48,211 nt of DNA from NCBI GenBank assembly GCA_049651845.1, contig JBASCW010000119.1:1-48211 (forward strand). The letters are read 5' to 3'. A program made the position numbers and the translations under genes. The notes beneath the pieces are model-generated. The model was not told the origin of the DNA. It saw only the letters and a program-made list of their open reading frames with translations, and did not search any database. Shown one piece after another: positions 38,652-47,122 of the stretch; position 1 is the first letter of the stretch; each line of letters begins with the position of its first letter. Source of the DNA: RBG-16-66-20 sp049651845 (lineage in GTDB: Bacteria; Pseudomonadota; Gammaproteobacteria; Burkholderiales; SG8-39).

Positions 38652-41021
38652 ATGCGCCGTGTCCCGGCCCGCGTGCAACTTCCCGGCAGAAGTAGCGTAA
38701 CCCATTTGAATTGGCTACGTTTTTTGGCTTTTCCGCTGGTATTGCTGGCGGGCCTGGCCGCTGCCGGCGCCTGCCTGGCCGGTCTGGTCGTCGCGCTCGC
38801 CTACCCCAACCTCCCTTCGCTTGAGGCGCTCACCGACTACCAGCCCAAGATTCCCTTGCGCGTATACACCGCGGAGGGCGCGCTCATCGGCGAATTCGGC
38901 GAGGAGCGGCGCCTGCTGGTGGCAATCCGCGACGTGCCGGAGCAGCTGAAGCAGGCGATCCTCGCGGCCGAGGACGAGCGCTTCTACCAGCACACCGGCG
39001 TGGACTACCTGGGCGTGGTGCGTGCGGCTTACGCGAACCTCACGCAAGGGGGAAAACGGCAGGGCGCGAGCACCATCACCATGCAGGTCGCGCGCAACTT
39101 TTTTCTGTCGTCCGAGAAGACGCTGACGCGCAAGCTCTACGAAGCGCTGCTCGCCTTCAAGATCGAAAGCAACCTCAGCAAGGACCAGATCCTCGAGCTC
39201 TACGTCAACCAGATTTATCTCGGCCAGCGCGCCTACGGATTCGCCGCCGCATCGCAGATCTACTTCGGCAAAGCGCTCGGCAAACTGACCCTGGGCGAAG
39301 CTGCGATCCTCGCCGGCCTCCCCAAAGCGCCTTCGGCGTACAACCCTGTTGCAAATCCGCAACGGGCCAGACAACGCCAGCAATACGTGTTGCGGCGCAT
39401 GAAAGAACTCGGGCATATCAGCGAGCAGCAACTGACCGCGGCCATACAGTCTCCCTTGCTCGTACGCAGGGAAGTCGATGATTTTGCGGGACTTCATGGC
39501 GAGTTCCTGGCCGAAATGGTGCGCCAGGCGGTCTTCGAGCAATACCCCGAAGAGGCCTATACCAAGGGGTTCCGCGTCTACACGACGATTCGAAAAGCCG
39601 ACCAGGAGGCCGCCTACGAGGCCATTCGCCGCGGCGTCCTCGCCTACGACCGCAGCCAGGGCTACCGCGGCCCCGAGGGCTTCGTCGAGCTGCCGGCGAA
39701 TGCCAGCGAGGATCACATCGAAGAAGCGCTCGCGGAGCATGGCGACATCGACGACCTGAAAGCGGCGCTGGTGCTCGCGGCGAGCGCGCGCGAGGTGAAG
39801 GTGGCGCTGCGCAACGGCGACGTGGTGACGCTCGCGGGCGATGGCCTGCGCTTCGCCGCGCGCGCGCTCGAAGACAAGGCGCCGCAGCAGCGGCGCATCC
39901 GCCGCGGCGCGATCCTGCGGGTGCAGAAGGACGAGAAGAAGAACTGGCAGATCGCGCAACTGCCGGAAGTCGAGGCGGCGTTCGTGTCGCTCGACCCTGC
40001 GAGCGGCGCGATCCGCGCGCTCGTCGGCGGTTTCGATTTCCAGCGCAACAAGTTCAACCACGTCGCTCAGGCCTGGCGCCAGCCGGGCTCCTCGTTCAAG
40101 CCCTTCATCTACTCGGCGGCGCTCGAGAAGGGCTTCACGCCGGCGACCGTCATCGCCGACGAGCCGATCGTGGTCGAGGCCGAGGTCACCGGCAGCCAGC
40201 GCTGGGAGCCGAAGAACTACGACGGCAAGTTCGAGGGGCCGATGCGGCTGCGCACGGCGCTCACGAAATCGAAGAACATGGTGTCGATCCGCATCCTGCA
40301 GAGCATCGATCCGAAATATGCGCAGGACTACGTCACGCGCTTCGGCTTCGACGCCGACAAGCACCCGCCCTATCTGACGATGGCGCTGGGCGCGGGCGCG
40401 GTCACGCCGCTGCAGATGGCGCGCGCCTACGCGGTGTTCGCCAACGGCGGCTACCTGATCCAGCCGCACTTCATCCAGAAGATCGTCGACGACCGCGGCA
40501 ACCCCCTCGGCGCCGCCAATCCTGCGCGTGCCGGCGAGGAAGCGCTGCGCGTGATCGACGAGCGCAACGCGTTCATCATGGATTCGATCATGCAGGACGT
40601 CACGCGCTTCGGCACCGCGGCCAGCGCCGCCAAGCTCGGCCGGCGCGACCTCGCGGGCAAGACCGGCACCACCAACGATTTCGTCGACGGCTGGTTCTGC
40701 GGCTACCAGACCGACCTGGTCGGCGTCGCGTGGCTCGGCTTCGACCAGCCGAAAACGCTCGGCAAGAACCAGACCGGCGGCCGGGTCGCGCTGCCGATCT
40801 GGATCGAGTACATGGGCAAGGTACTGCAGGGCGTCCCCGAGGAGATGCGCAGCGTGCCCGGGGGCGTGGTCGCGGCCCCCGTCGATGCCGACCCGGCGGC
40901 CGGCACCAATCAACGTGCCTCGGATTTCTTTTACCGGGAGTTCGCGCCGCTCAAGGACGACCGCGGCGAGGCGCCGCCGTCCTCCGCGCCGGCCGCGCCC
41001 GGCGAGCGGCCGCCCGCCTAG
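38652..41021 (+). CDS. mrcA: Penicillin-binding protein 1A
   Basis: 789 residues from the ATG at 38652, with GGGGAGG 5-8 nt upstream; a GTG at 38622 is the longer alternative. One TM helix (about 22-50), then the GT51 glycosyltransferase domain with ILAAEDERFYQHTGVD and GASTITMQVARNFF. An OB-like insert is followed by the transpeptidase domain: GSSFKPF (nucleophile Ser), SKN, and KTGTTNDFVD. It polymerises and cross-links peptidoglycan. The pairing with pilMNOPQ is typical of proteobacteria. It ends in CTAG shared with the cyaY stop. Confidence 0.97.
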   Translation: MRRVPARVQLPGRSSVTHLNWLRFLAFPLVLLAGLAAAGACLAGLVVALAYPNLPSLEALTDYQPKIPLRVYTAEGALIGEFGEERRLLVAIRDVPEQLKQAILAAEDERFYQHTGVDYLGVVRAAYANLTQGGKRQGASTITMQVARNFFLSSEKTLTRKLYEALLAFKIESNLSKDQILELYVNQIYLGQRAYGFAAASQIYFGKALGKLTLGEAAILAGLPKAPSAYNPVANPQRARQRQQYVLRRMKELGHISEQQLTAAIQSPLLVRREVDDFAGLHGEFLAEMVRQAVFEQYPEEAYTKGFRVYTTIRKADQEAAYEAIRRGVLAYDRSQGYRGPEGFVELPANASEDHIEEALAEHGDIDDLKAALVLAASAREVKVALRNGDVVTLAGDGLRFAARALEDKAPQQRRIRRGAILRVQKDEKKNWQIAQLPEVEAAFVSLDPASGAIRALVGGFDFQRNKFNHVAQAWRQPGSSFKPFIYSAALEKGFTPATVIADEPIVVEAEVTGSQRWEPKNYDGKFEGPMRLRTALTKSKNMVSIRILQSIDPKYAQDYVTRFGFDADKHPPYLTMALGAGAVTPLQMARAYAVFANGGYLIQPHFIQKIVDDRGNPLGAANPARAGEEALRVIDERNAFIMDSIMQDVTRFGTAASAAKLGRRDLAGKTGTTNDFVDGWFCGYQTDLVGVAWLGFDQPKTLGKNQTGGRVALPIWIEYMGKVLQGVPEEMRSVPGGVVAAPVDADPAAGTNQRASDFFYREFAPLKDDRGEAPPSSAPAAPGERPPA

Positions 41022-41344
41022 GCGCTTGCGCTCAGCACCACGGGCGTGCCGCCCTGCTGCGAGGCGAGGCGCGAGACCGCCGCGAACAGTTCCGCGCCGT
41101 CGCGCGTATCGCGCCAGACGCGGCCGTCATGGCGGAAGTGAAAGCCGCCCGAGGCGGCCGCGACCCAGATCTCGCGCGCCGCGGTGTGCCGGTTGATGAT
41201 CATTTTCGAGCCGTTGTCGAATTCGACTTCGAGCATGCCGGCGCCCTTCGCCTGCACGTCGGCGTCCGGCGCGCTCGCATCGAACGCCCTTTCCAGCGCG
41301 GCGAGCGTCGCGCCCGCGAGGTCCTCGAATTCGCTTTCGGTCAT
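41018..41344 (-). CDS. cyaY: Frataxin-like iron-binding protein
   Basis: 108 residues from ATG at 41344. It has the frataxin alpha-beta fold with an acidic first helix (MTESEFEDLAGATLAALERAF), the beta sheet with LEVEFDNGSKMIINRH and WVAAASGGFHFRHDG, and the last helix. It regulates Fe-S cluster assembly. It is convergent with mrcA, the two stop codons sharing one CTAG, and divergent from the lptM-like gene. Confidence 0.95.
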   Translation of the reverse strand: MTESEFEDLAGATLAALERAFDASAPDADVQAKGAGMLEVEFDNGSKMIINRHTAAREIWVAAASGGFHFRHDGRVWRDTRDGAELFAAVSRLASQQGGTPVVLSASA

Positions 41345-41395
41345 CTGCTCGGTTCCTGCTAACATGATTATTTTAGTCGCCGGCTCAGAGACTTG

Positions 41396-41581
41396 ATGCG
41401 CTCCGCGCTTCTGCTACTGCTGCTCGCCGCGCTTGCCGCCGGCTGCGGCCAGAAAGGGCCGCTGTACTTCCGCGACAGCCCGCCCGCGGGCGTCAAGCCG
41501 CCCAAGCCCGAGCCCTACCAGCCCGTGCCCTACCCGAAGGACGCCGGCGAGGACGACAGCGCGGGCGGCGCGAAGAAGTAA
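41396..41581 (+). CDS. lptM: LptM (YifL)-like small lipoprotein
   Basis: 61 residues. Signal and lipobox LAAGCGQKGPLYF; the CGQKGPLYFP-type start of the mature part is the hallmark of YifL/LptM. A Pro/Lys-rich tail follows. LptM helps assembly of the LptDE lipopolysaccharide translocon. It is 6 bp upstream of lysA, a common order in proteobacteria. A TTG three bases upstream is the only other start. Confidence 0.88.
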   Translation: MRSALLLLLLAALAAGCGQKGPLYFRDSPPAGVKPPKPEPYQPVPYPKDAGEDDSAGGAKK

Positions 41582-41587
41582 GCACCG

Positions 41588-42838
41588 ATGGCTTTCGCCT
41601 ACGCCGGCGGTGTGCTGTGCGCCGAGCAGGTCTCGCTGGAGGAAATCGCGCGCCGCTTCGGCACGCCCTGCTACGTCTACTCGCGCGCCGCCATCGAGCG
41701 CGCCTACGGGGAGTTCACCGACGAGCTCGCGGGCCGGCCTGCGCTGGTCTGCTATTCGGTGAAGGCCAACTCCAACCTCGCCGTGCTGCAGCTGATGGCG
41801 CGCCTGGGCGCGGGCTTCGACATCGTTTCGGGCGGCGAGCTCGCGCGCGTGCTCGCGGCGGGCGGCGACCCGGCGAAAGTCGTGTTCTCCGGCATCGGCA
41901 AGAGCGAGGCGGAGATCCGCCAGGCGCTCGCCGTGGGCCTGCGCTCGATCAACCTGGAGTCGGAGGCCGAGCTTGCGCGTGTGAACCACATCGCGGGCGA
42001 GCTGGGCCTGCGCGCGCCGGTCGCGTTCCGCGTCAACCCCGACGTCGACGCGAAGACGCATCCCTACATCTCCACCGGCCTGAAGCAGAACAAGTTCGGC
42101 ATCGCCTACACCGACGCCGAGCGCCTGTACCGCGAGGCCGCGCGCCTGCCGCACCTGCGTGTTTGCGGCATCGGCTTTCACATCGGCTCGCTGATGGCCG
42201 ACAGCGCGCCCTTCGTCGCCGCGACGCAGCGCATCGTGGCGCTGGCCGAGCGGCTCGAGCGCGCGGGCATCGCGCTCTCGCACATCGACCTGGGCGGCGG
42301 CATGGGCATCCGCTACCGCGAGGACGAGGATCCGGCGCCGATCGCCGCCTTCGTGCACGGCGCTCTCGACGCGCTCGGCGCGCGCAAGGAGACCGTGCTG
42401 CTCGACCCGGGCCGATCGATCGTGGGAAACGCGGGGGTTCTGCTCACGCGCGTGGAGTACGTGAAGACCGGGGAAGCAAAGAACTTCGCCGTGGTCGACG
42501 CCGCGATGAACGACCTGATCCGCCCGGCGCTGTATGACGCCTGGCACGAGGTGCGTGCAGTGCGCAAAGCGGAATCCGGCGTGCAGGCCGGTGTTTACGA
42601 CGTCGTGGGCCCGGTCTGCGAAAGCGCCGACTTTCTCGCCCGGGAGCGGCGTCTGGCCGTGCGCCCTGGCTGCTTGCTTGCAGTGATGTCGGCCGGCGCC
42701 TACGGCATGGTGATGAGCTCGAACTACAACACCCGGCCGCGCCCGGCCGAGGTCATGGTGCAGGGCGCCCAGGCGATGCTGGTCCGCGAGCGCGAAACGG
42801 TGCCACAGCTCTTTGCCGGCGAGCGGCTTTTGCCCTAG
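41588..42838 (+). CDS. lysA: Diaminopimelate decarboxylase
   Basis: 416 residues. The PLP Lys is K59 in CYSVKANSN; the barrel has GFHIGSLM and LGGGMGIRY, and the second domain LLDPGRSIVGNAG and GPVCESADF, with the catalytic Cys. It makes lysine from meso-diaminopimelate, the last step of the pathway. It is preceded by the LptM-like gene and followed after 13 bp by the RND adaptor. Confidence 0.97.
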   Translation: MAFAYAGGVLCAEQVSLEEIARRFGTPCYVYSRAAIERAYGEFTDELAGRPALVCYSVKANSNLAVLQLMARLGAGFDIVSGGELARVLAAGGDPAKVVFSGIGKSEAEIRQALAVGLRSINLESEAELARVNHIAGELGLRAPVAFRVNPDVDAKTHPYISTGLKQNKFGIAYTDAERLYREAARLPHLRVCGIGFHIGSLMADSAPFVAATQRIVALAERLERAGIALSHIDLGGGMGIRYREDEDPAPIAAFVHGALDALGARKETVLLDPGRSIVGNAGVLLTRVEYVKTGEAKNFAVVDAAMNDLIRPALYDAWHEVRAVRKAESGVQAGVYDVVGPVCESADFLARERRLAVRPGCLLAVMSAGAYGMVMSSNYNTRPRPAEVMVQGAQAMLVRERETVPQLFAGERLLP

Positions 42839-42851
42839 GGTGTCCTTCTTC

Positions 42852-43997
42852 ATGAGCCGCGGCTCGCGCTACGCCCTCGTCGCCGGCCTCGCCGTGGTGA
42901 TCGCGGCCGGGGCGCTCGTCGCCTATTTCAGCGCCGACTCGCGCGCGCGCGCGAAGCCTGCCACCAAAGGCGTGCCGCCGGCGCCGGTCGCCGTCGCAGC
43001 CGCGCTGCAGCAAAGCGTGCCGGTGCGCCTGCAGGCGATCGGCAACGTCGAGGCTTACAGCTCGGTGGCGGTGAAGTCGCGCGTCGACGGCCAGATCCTC
43101 GAGGTGCAATTCCGTGAAGGCCAGGAAGTGAAGAAGGGCGAGGTGCTGTTCCGGATCGACCCGCGCCCGTTCGAGGCGGCACTCAGGCAGGCCGAGGCGC
43201 AGGCGCTGCGTGACGTCGCGAGCCGTGACCAGGCCGCTTCGCAGGCGCAGCGCTACCAGGAGCTGCTCGACAAGAACTTCGTGTCCAAGGAAGCCTACGC
43301 GCAGTACCGCACCAACGCGCAGACGGCCGACGCGACCTCGAGGGCGAGCCAGGCGGCGCTCGAGAGCGCGAAGCTGAACCTCGAGTACACGGTGATCCGC
43401 GCGCCGATCGACGGCTACGTCGGCCGCGCGCTGCTGCAGGCCGGCAACATGGTGAAAGCGAACGACACGGTCTCGCTGGTGATCATCAACCAGGTGAAGC
43501 CGACATACGTGAGCTTCGCGATCCCGGAGCAGCAGCTCGCGACGGTGCGCGATCTGATGCGCAAGGGTTCCTTGAGCGTGGAGGTCGCGGCGCCGGGCAG
43601 CGACAAGGCGCTGGCCGAAGGCCGTATCGCCTTCCTCGACAACGCGGTCGACCAGACCACCGGCACGATCAAGGTGCGCGCGATCTTCGACAACGCCGAC
43701 GCCGCGCTCTGGCCGGGGCAGTTCTACGCCGTGCGCGTGCGGCTCTACGACCAGGACGACGCGATCCTCGTGCCCTCGCGCGCCGTGCAGACCGGCCCGA
43801 ACGGCCAGTTCGTCTATGTCGTCAAGCCGGACATGACCGTGGAGATGCGCAAGGTCGTCGTGGCGCGAAGTGAAGGCGAGATGGCGGTGCTGTCCGAGAG
43901 CACGGTCGCCAAGGGCGACCAGGTCGTGGTGCGCGGCGCGCTGCGCCTTGCCCCCGGCGCACGCGTCACGGTCACCGACGCCGCGCCGTCCTCGTGA
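42852..43997 (+). CDS. RND efflux adaptor (membrane fusion protein)
   Basis: 381 residues from ATG at 42852. An N-terminal hydrophobic anchor (about 7-25) replaces a lipoprotein signal. Lipoyl half-motifs (RVDGQILEVQFREGQEVKKGE and, after the helical hairpin, VIRAPIDGYVGRALLQAGNMV) enclose a coiled coil; then beta-barrel and membrane-proximal domains. It resembles MdtA/MexA-type adaptors of HAE1 pumps. The stop overlaps the pump GTG. No outer-membrane factor follows, so a TolC from elsewhere must serve; the TolC-like protein in the copper island is unlinked. Confidence 0.92.
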   Translation: MSRGSRYALVAGLAVVIAAGALVAYFSADSRARAKPATKGVPPAPVAVAAALQQSVPVRLQAIGNVEAYSSVAVKSRVDGQILEVQFREGQEVKKGEVLFRIDPRPFEAALRQAEAQALRDVASRDQAASQAQRYQELLDKNFVSKEAYAQYRTNAQTADATSRASQAALESAKLNLEYTVIRAPIDGYVGRALLQAGNMVKANDTVSLVIINQVKPTYVSFAIPEQQLATVRDLMRKGSLSVEVAAPGSDKALAEGRIAFLDNAVDQTTGTIKVRAIFDNADAALWPGQFYAVRVRLYDQDDAILVPSRAVQTGPNGQFVYVVKPDMTVEMRKVVVARSEGEMAVLSESTVAKGDQVVVRGALRLAPGARVTVTDAAPSS

Positions 43998-46900
43998 ACA
44001 TCTCGGAGATCTTCATCCGCCGCCCGGTGATGACCATCCTGGTCATGACCGGGATCCTGATCTTCGGCATCGTCGCCTTCCGGCTGCTGCCGGTGAGCCA
44101 GCTGCCGAACATCGACTACCCGACGATCCAGGTCACCGCCGAGCTGCCGGGTGCGGCGCCCGACACCATGGCGTCGGCCGTGGCGACGGTGCTGGAAAAG
44201 CAGTTCTCGACCATCGCGGGCATCGACTCGATGACCTCGATCAGCGGCCAGGGCACGACCTCGATCACCATCCAGTTCAACCTCGGCCGCGATATCGACG
44301 CGGCCGCGCAGGACGTGAACTCGGCGATCGCGGCCACCGCGCGCCTGCTGCCGCCCGCGATGCCGACGCCGCCGTCGTTCCGCAAAGTCAACCCGGCCGA
44401 TTTCCCGGTGTTCTTCCTCGCGCTCACCTCGGACGTGCTGCCGATCTCGACCGTCAACGAGTACGCCGAAACCTATCTGGCGCAACGCATCTCCACCATC
44501 AGCGGCGTGGCGCAGGTTCAGGTGTTCGGCCAGCAGAAGTACGCCGTGCGCGTCCAAGTCGACCCGAGCGCGCTCGCCGCGCGCGGTGTGAGCATCAACG
44601 AGGTGCAGCAGGCGGTCTCCGGCGCCAACGTCAACCTGCCCACCGGGACGCTGTACGGCAAGGACCGCATGTTCGCGGTGCAGGCGACCGGCCAGCTCTA
44701 CGACGCCAAGGCCTTCCAGTCGGTGATCGTCACCTACCGCAACGGCAATCCGGTGCGCCTCGGCGAAGTCGGCCGCGTGATCGACAGCGTGCAAACCGAC
44801 AAGGTGGCGGCCTGGTTCAAGGACAAGCGCGGCATCGTGCTCGCGATCCAGCGCCAGCCGGGCACCAACACCATCGAGGTGGTCGACGCGGTGAAGAAGC
44901 TGCTGCCCACGTTCCGCGCCGAGGTGCCGCCGAGCATCAACATCGAGATCCTCTACGACCGCACGGTCATGATTCGCGCCTCGGTCGCCGAGGTCGAGTT
45001 CACGCTGATGCTCGCGCTCGCGCTGGTGGTGATGGTGATCTTCATCTTTCTGCGCAATATTCCGGCGACGATCATTCCGAGCGTCGCGCTGCCGATGTCG
45101 ATCGTCGGCACGTTCTCGTTGATGTACGTCCTCGGTCACAGCATCGACAACATCTCGCTGATGGCGCTCACGCTGTGCGTCGGCTTCGTGGTCGACGACG
45201 CGATCGTGATGCTGGAGAACATCAGCCGCCACATCGAGATGGGCAAGACCGTGATGCAGGCCACGCTCGACGGCTCGAAGGAGATCGCCTTTACCATCGT
45301 GTCGATGACGATTTCGCTCGCCGCGGTGTTCATCCCGGTGTTCTTCATGGGCGGCATCCTCGGGCGATTGCTGCACGAGTTCGCGGTGGTGATCATCGTC
45401 GCGGTGCTGATTTCCGGTTTCGTGTCGCTGTCGCTCACGCCGATGATGTGCAGCCGCATTCTCAAGCCGCACGATCCGAACCGGCACCACGGCCGCCTGT
45501 ACATGGCCTTCGAGCGCGGCTTCGACGCCTGGCGCGACCTGTACGGCAGCACGCTGCGCTGGGTGCTCGCGCACCAGCGCTTCACGATGCTGGTGTTCCT
45601 CGCCATCTGCGTGGCCACCGGCGTGCTGTTCGCGCGCGCGCCCAAGGGCTTCCTGCCGAGCGAGGACTCCGGCCAGCTGTTCATCTTCACCGAGGGGCCG
45701 CAGGACGTCTCCTTCGAGGGCATGGTGGAGCTGCAGCGCCAGGTCGCCGAAGTGGTGCGCCAGGACCCGAACGTCGAGGCGCTGATGTCCTTCGTCGGCG
45801 CGAGCAACTTCAATCCGGCGATGAACGGCGGCCGCATCACGATCGCGCTCAAGCCCTACGGCCAGCGCAAGCCCGCCGACCAGGTGGTGCGCGAGCTGCG
45901 GCCCAAGCTCGCCAAGATCGTCGGCATGAAGACCTTCCCGCAGAACGTGCCGACGATCCGCATCGGCGCGCTCACCAAGAGCCCCTACCAGTACGTGATC
46001 CAGGGGGCCAACACCGAGCAGCTCTACCAGTGGGCGCCGCAGATCGAACGCAAGCTGCGCACGCTGCCCGGCATCATCGACGTCTCGAGCGACCTGCAGA
46101 TCGCGCGCCCGCAGGTCAACGTCGAGATCGACCGCGAGAAGGCCGCCTCGGTCGGCGTCTCGCCGCAGGCGATCGAGAACACGCTCGGTTTCGCGTTCGG
46201 CTCGCAGCAGGTATCGACCATCTACACCGCCACCAACCAGTACTGGGTGATCCTCGAGCTCGAGCCCCGCTACCAGCGCGACCCGTCGGCGCTGGGCATG
46301 CTCTACGTGCGCGCGAACACCGGTGCGCTGGTGCCGCTCACCTCGGTCGCGCGCCTCTCCTACAGCGTCGGGCCGCTGGCGATCACGCACCTCGGGCAGC
46401 TGCCCTCGGTGACGATTTCCTTCGACCTGCGCCCGGGCGTGGCGCTGTCGCAGGCGATCGCCCAGGTGAACCGCGAGATGGCCACGCTGCAGGTGCCGGC
46501 GAGCATCAATGGCTCGTTCCGGGGCGCCGCGCAGGCCTTCCAGGACTCGCTGCAGGGCATGGGGCTGCTGCTGGTGTTCGCGATCTTCGTCATCTACCTC
46601 GTGCTCGGCGTGCTGTACGAGAGCTTCATCCACCCGCTCACCATCCTGTCTGGCCTGCCGACCGCGGGCCTGGGCGCGCTCGTCACGCTGATGGCCTTCG
46701 GCATCGAGCTCAACATGTACGCCTTCGTCGGCATCATCATGCTCGTGGGCATCGTCAAGAAGAACGCCATCATGATGATCGACTTCGCGATCGAGGCGCA
46801 GCGCAAGGAAGGCATGGCGCCCGAGAAAGCGATCTACGACGCCGGCATCACGCGCTTTCGCCCGATCATGATGACCACCGCCGCCGCGCTCATGGGCAGC

Positions 46901-47104
46901 CTGCCGATCGCCATCGGCTTCGGCGCGGGCGGCAGCGCGCGCGCGCCGCTCGGCGTCGCGGTGGTCGGCGGCCTGCTGCTGTCGCAGGTGCTCACGCTCT
47001 ACGTCACCCCGGTGGTGTATCTGTACTTCGAGCGCCTGCAGCAGTGGCTTGCCGAACGGCGCAGGGCCGCGGCCACGCCCGCAGTCGCCGCGGGCGGCGA
47101 CTAG
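43994..47104 (+). CDS. RND efflux pump, HAE1 (MdtB/MdtC-like)
   Basis: 1036 residues from GTG at 43994 (MNISEIFIRRPVMTIL). Twelve TM helices in two halves; two large periplasmic loops. The proton-relay Asp pair is in TM4 (GFVVDDAIVMLENISRHIE). GFLPSEDSGQLFI and MLVGIVKKNAIMMIDFA are typical HAE1 motifs, whereas heavy-metal HME pumps have a single Asp-x-x-Glu-type TM4, so drugs or bile-type substrates are more likely than copper. It is coupled to the adaptor gene and convergent with the TPP enzyme gene. Confidence 0.95.
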   Translation: MNISEIFIRRPVMTILVMTGILIFGIVAFRLLPVSQLPNIDYPTIQVTAELPGAAPDTMASAVATVLEKQFSTIAGIDSMTSISGQGTTSITIQFNLGRDIDAAAQDVNSAIAATARLLPPAMPTPPSFRKVNPADFPVFFLALTSDVLPISTVNEYAETYLAQRISTISGVAQVQVFGQQKYAVRVQVDPSALAARGVSINEVQQAVSGANVNLPTGTLYGKDRMFAVQATGQLYDAKAFQSVIVTYRNGNPVRLGEVGRVIDSVQTDKVAAWFKDKRGIVLAIQRQPGTNTIEVVDAVKKLLPTFRAEVPPSINIEILYDRTVMIRASVAEVEFTLMLALALVVMVIFIFLRNIPATIIPSVALPMSIVGTFSLMYVLGHSIDNISLMALTLCVGFVVDDAIVMLENISRHIEMGKTVMQATLDGSKEIAFTIVSMTISLAAVFIPVFFMGGILGRLLHEFAVVIIVAVLISGFVSLSLTPMMCSRILKPHDPNRHHGRLYMAFERGFDAWRDLYGSTLRWVLAHQRFTMLVFLAICVATGVLFARAPKGFLPSEDSGQLFIFTEGPQDVSFEGMVELQRQVAEVVRQDPNVEALMSFVGASNFNPAMNGGRITIALKPYGQRKPADQVVRELRPKLAKIVGMKTFPQNVPTIRIGALTKSPYQYVIQGANTEQLYQWAPQIERKLRTLPGIIDVSSDLQIARPQVNVEIDREKAASVGVSPQAIENTLGFAFGSQQVSTIYTATNQYWVILELEPRYQRDPSALGMLYVRANTGALVPLTSVARLSYSVGPLAITHLGQLPSVTISFDLRPGVALSQAIAQVNREMATLQVPASINGSFRGAAQAFQDSLQGMGLLLVFAIFVIYLVLGVLYESFIHPLTILSGLPTAGLGALVTLMAFGIELNMYAFVGIIMLVGIVKKNAIMMIDFAIEAQRKEGMAPEKAIYDAGITRFRPIMMTTAAALMGSLPIAIGFGAGGSARAPLGVAVVGGLLLSQVLTLYVTPVVYLYFERLQQWLAERRRAAATPAVAAGGD

Positions 47105-47122
47105 TCCGGCGACCGGCGGCGA

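Noticed and set aside
38648..38653. Perfect TATAAT just before and over the mrcA start codon
   Set aside because: No -35 at suitable distance and a transcript starting there would lack the good ribosome site, so taken as chance.
43994..47104. RND pump as the Cus copper pump
   Set aside because: The TM4 Asp-Asp motif and overall sequence are HAE1 type, and the location is unlinked to the copper genes.
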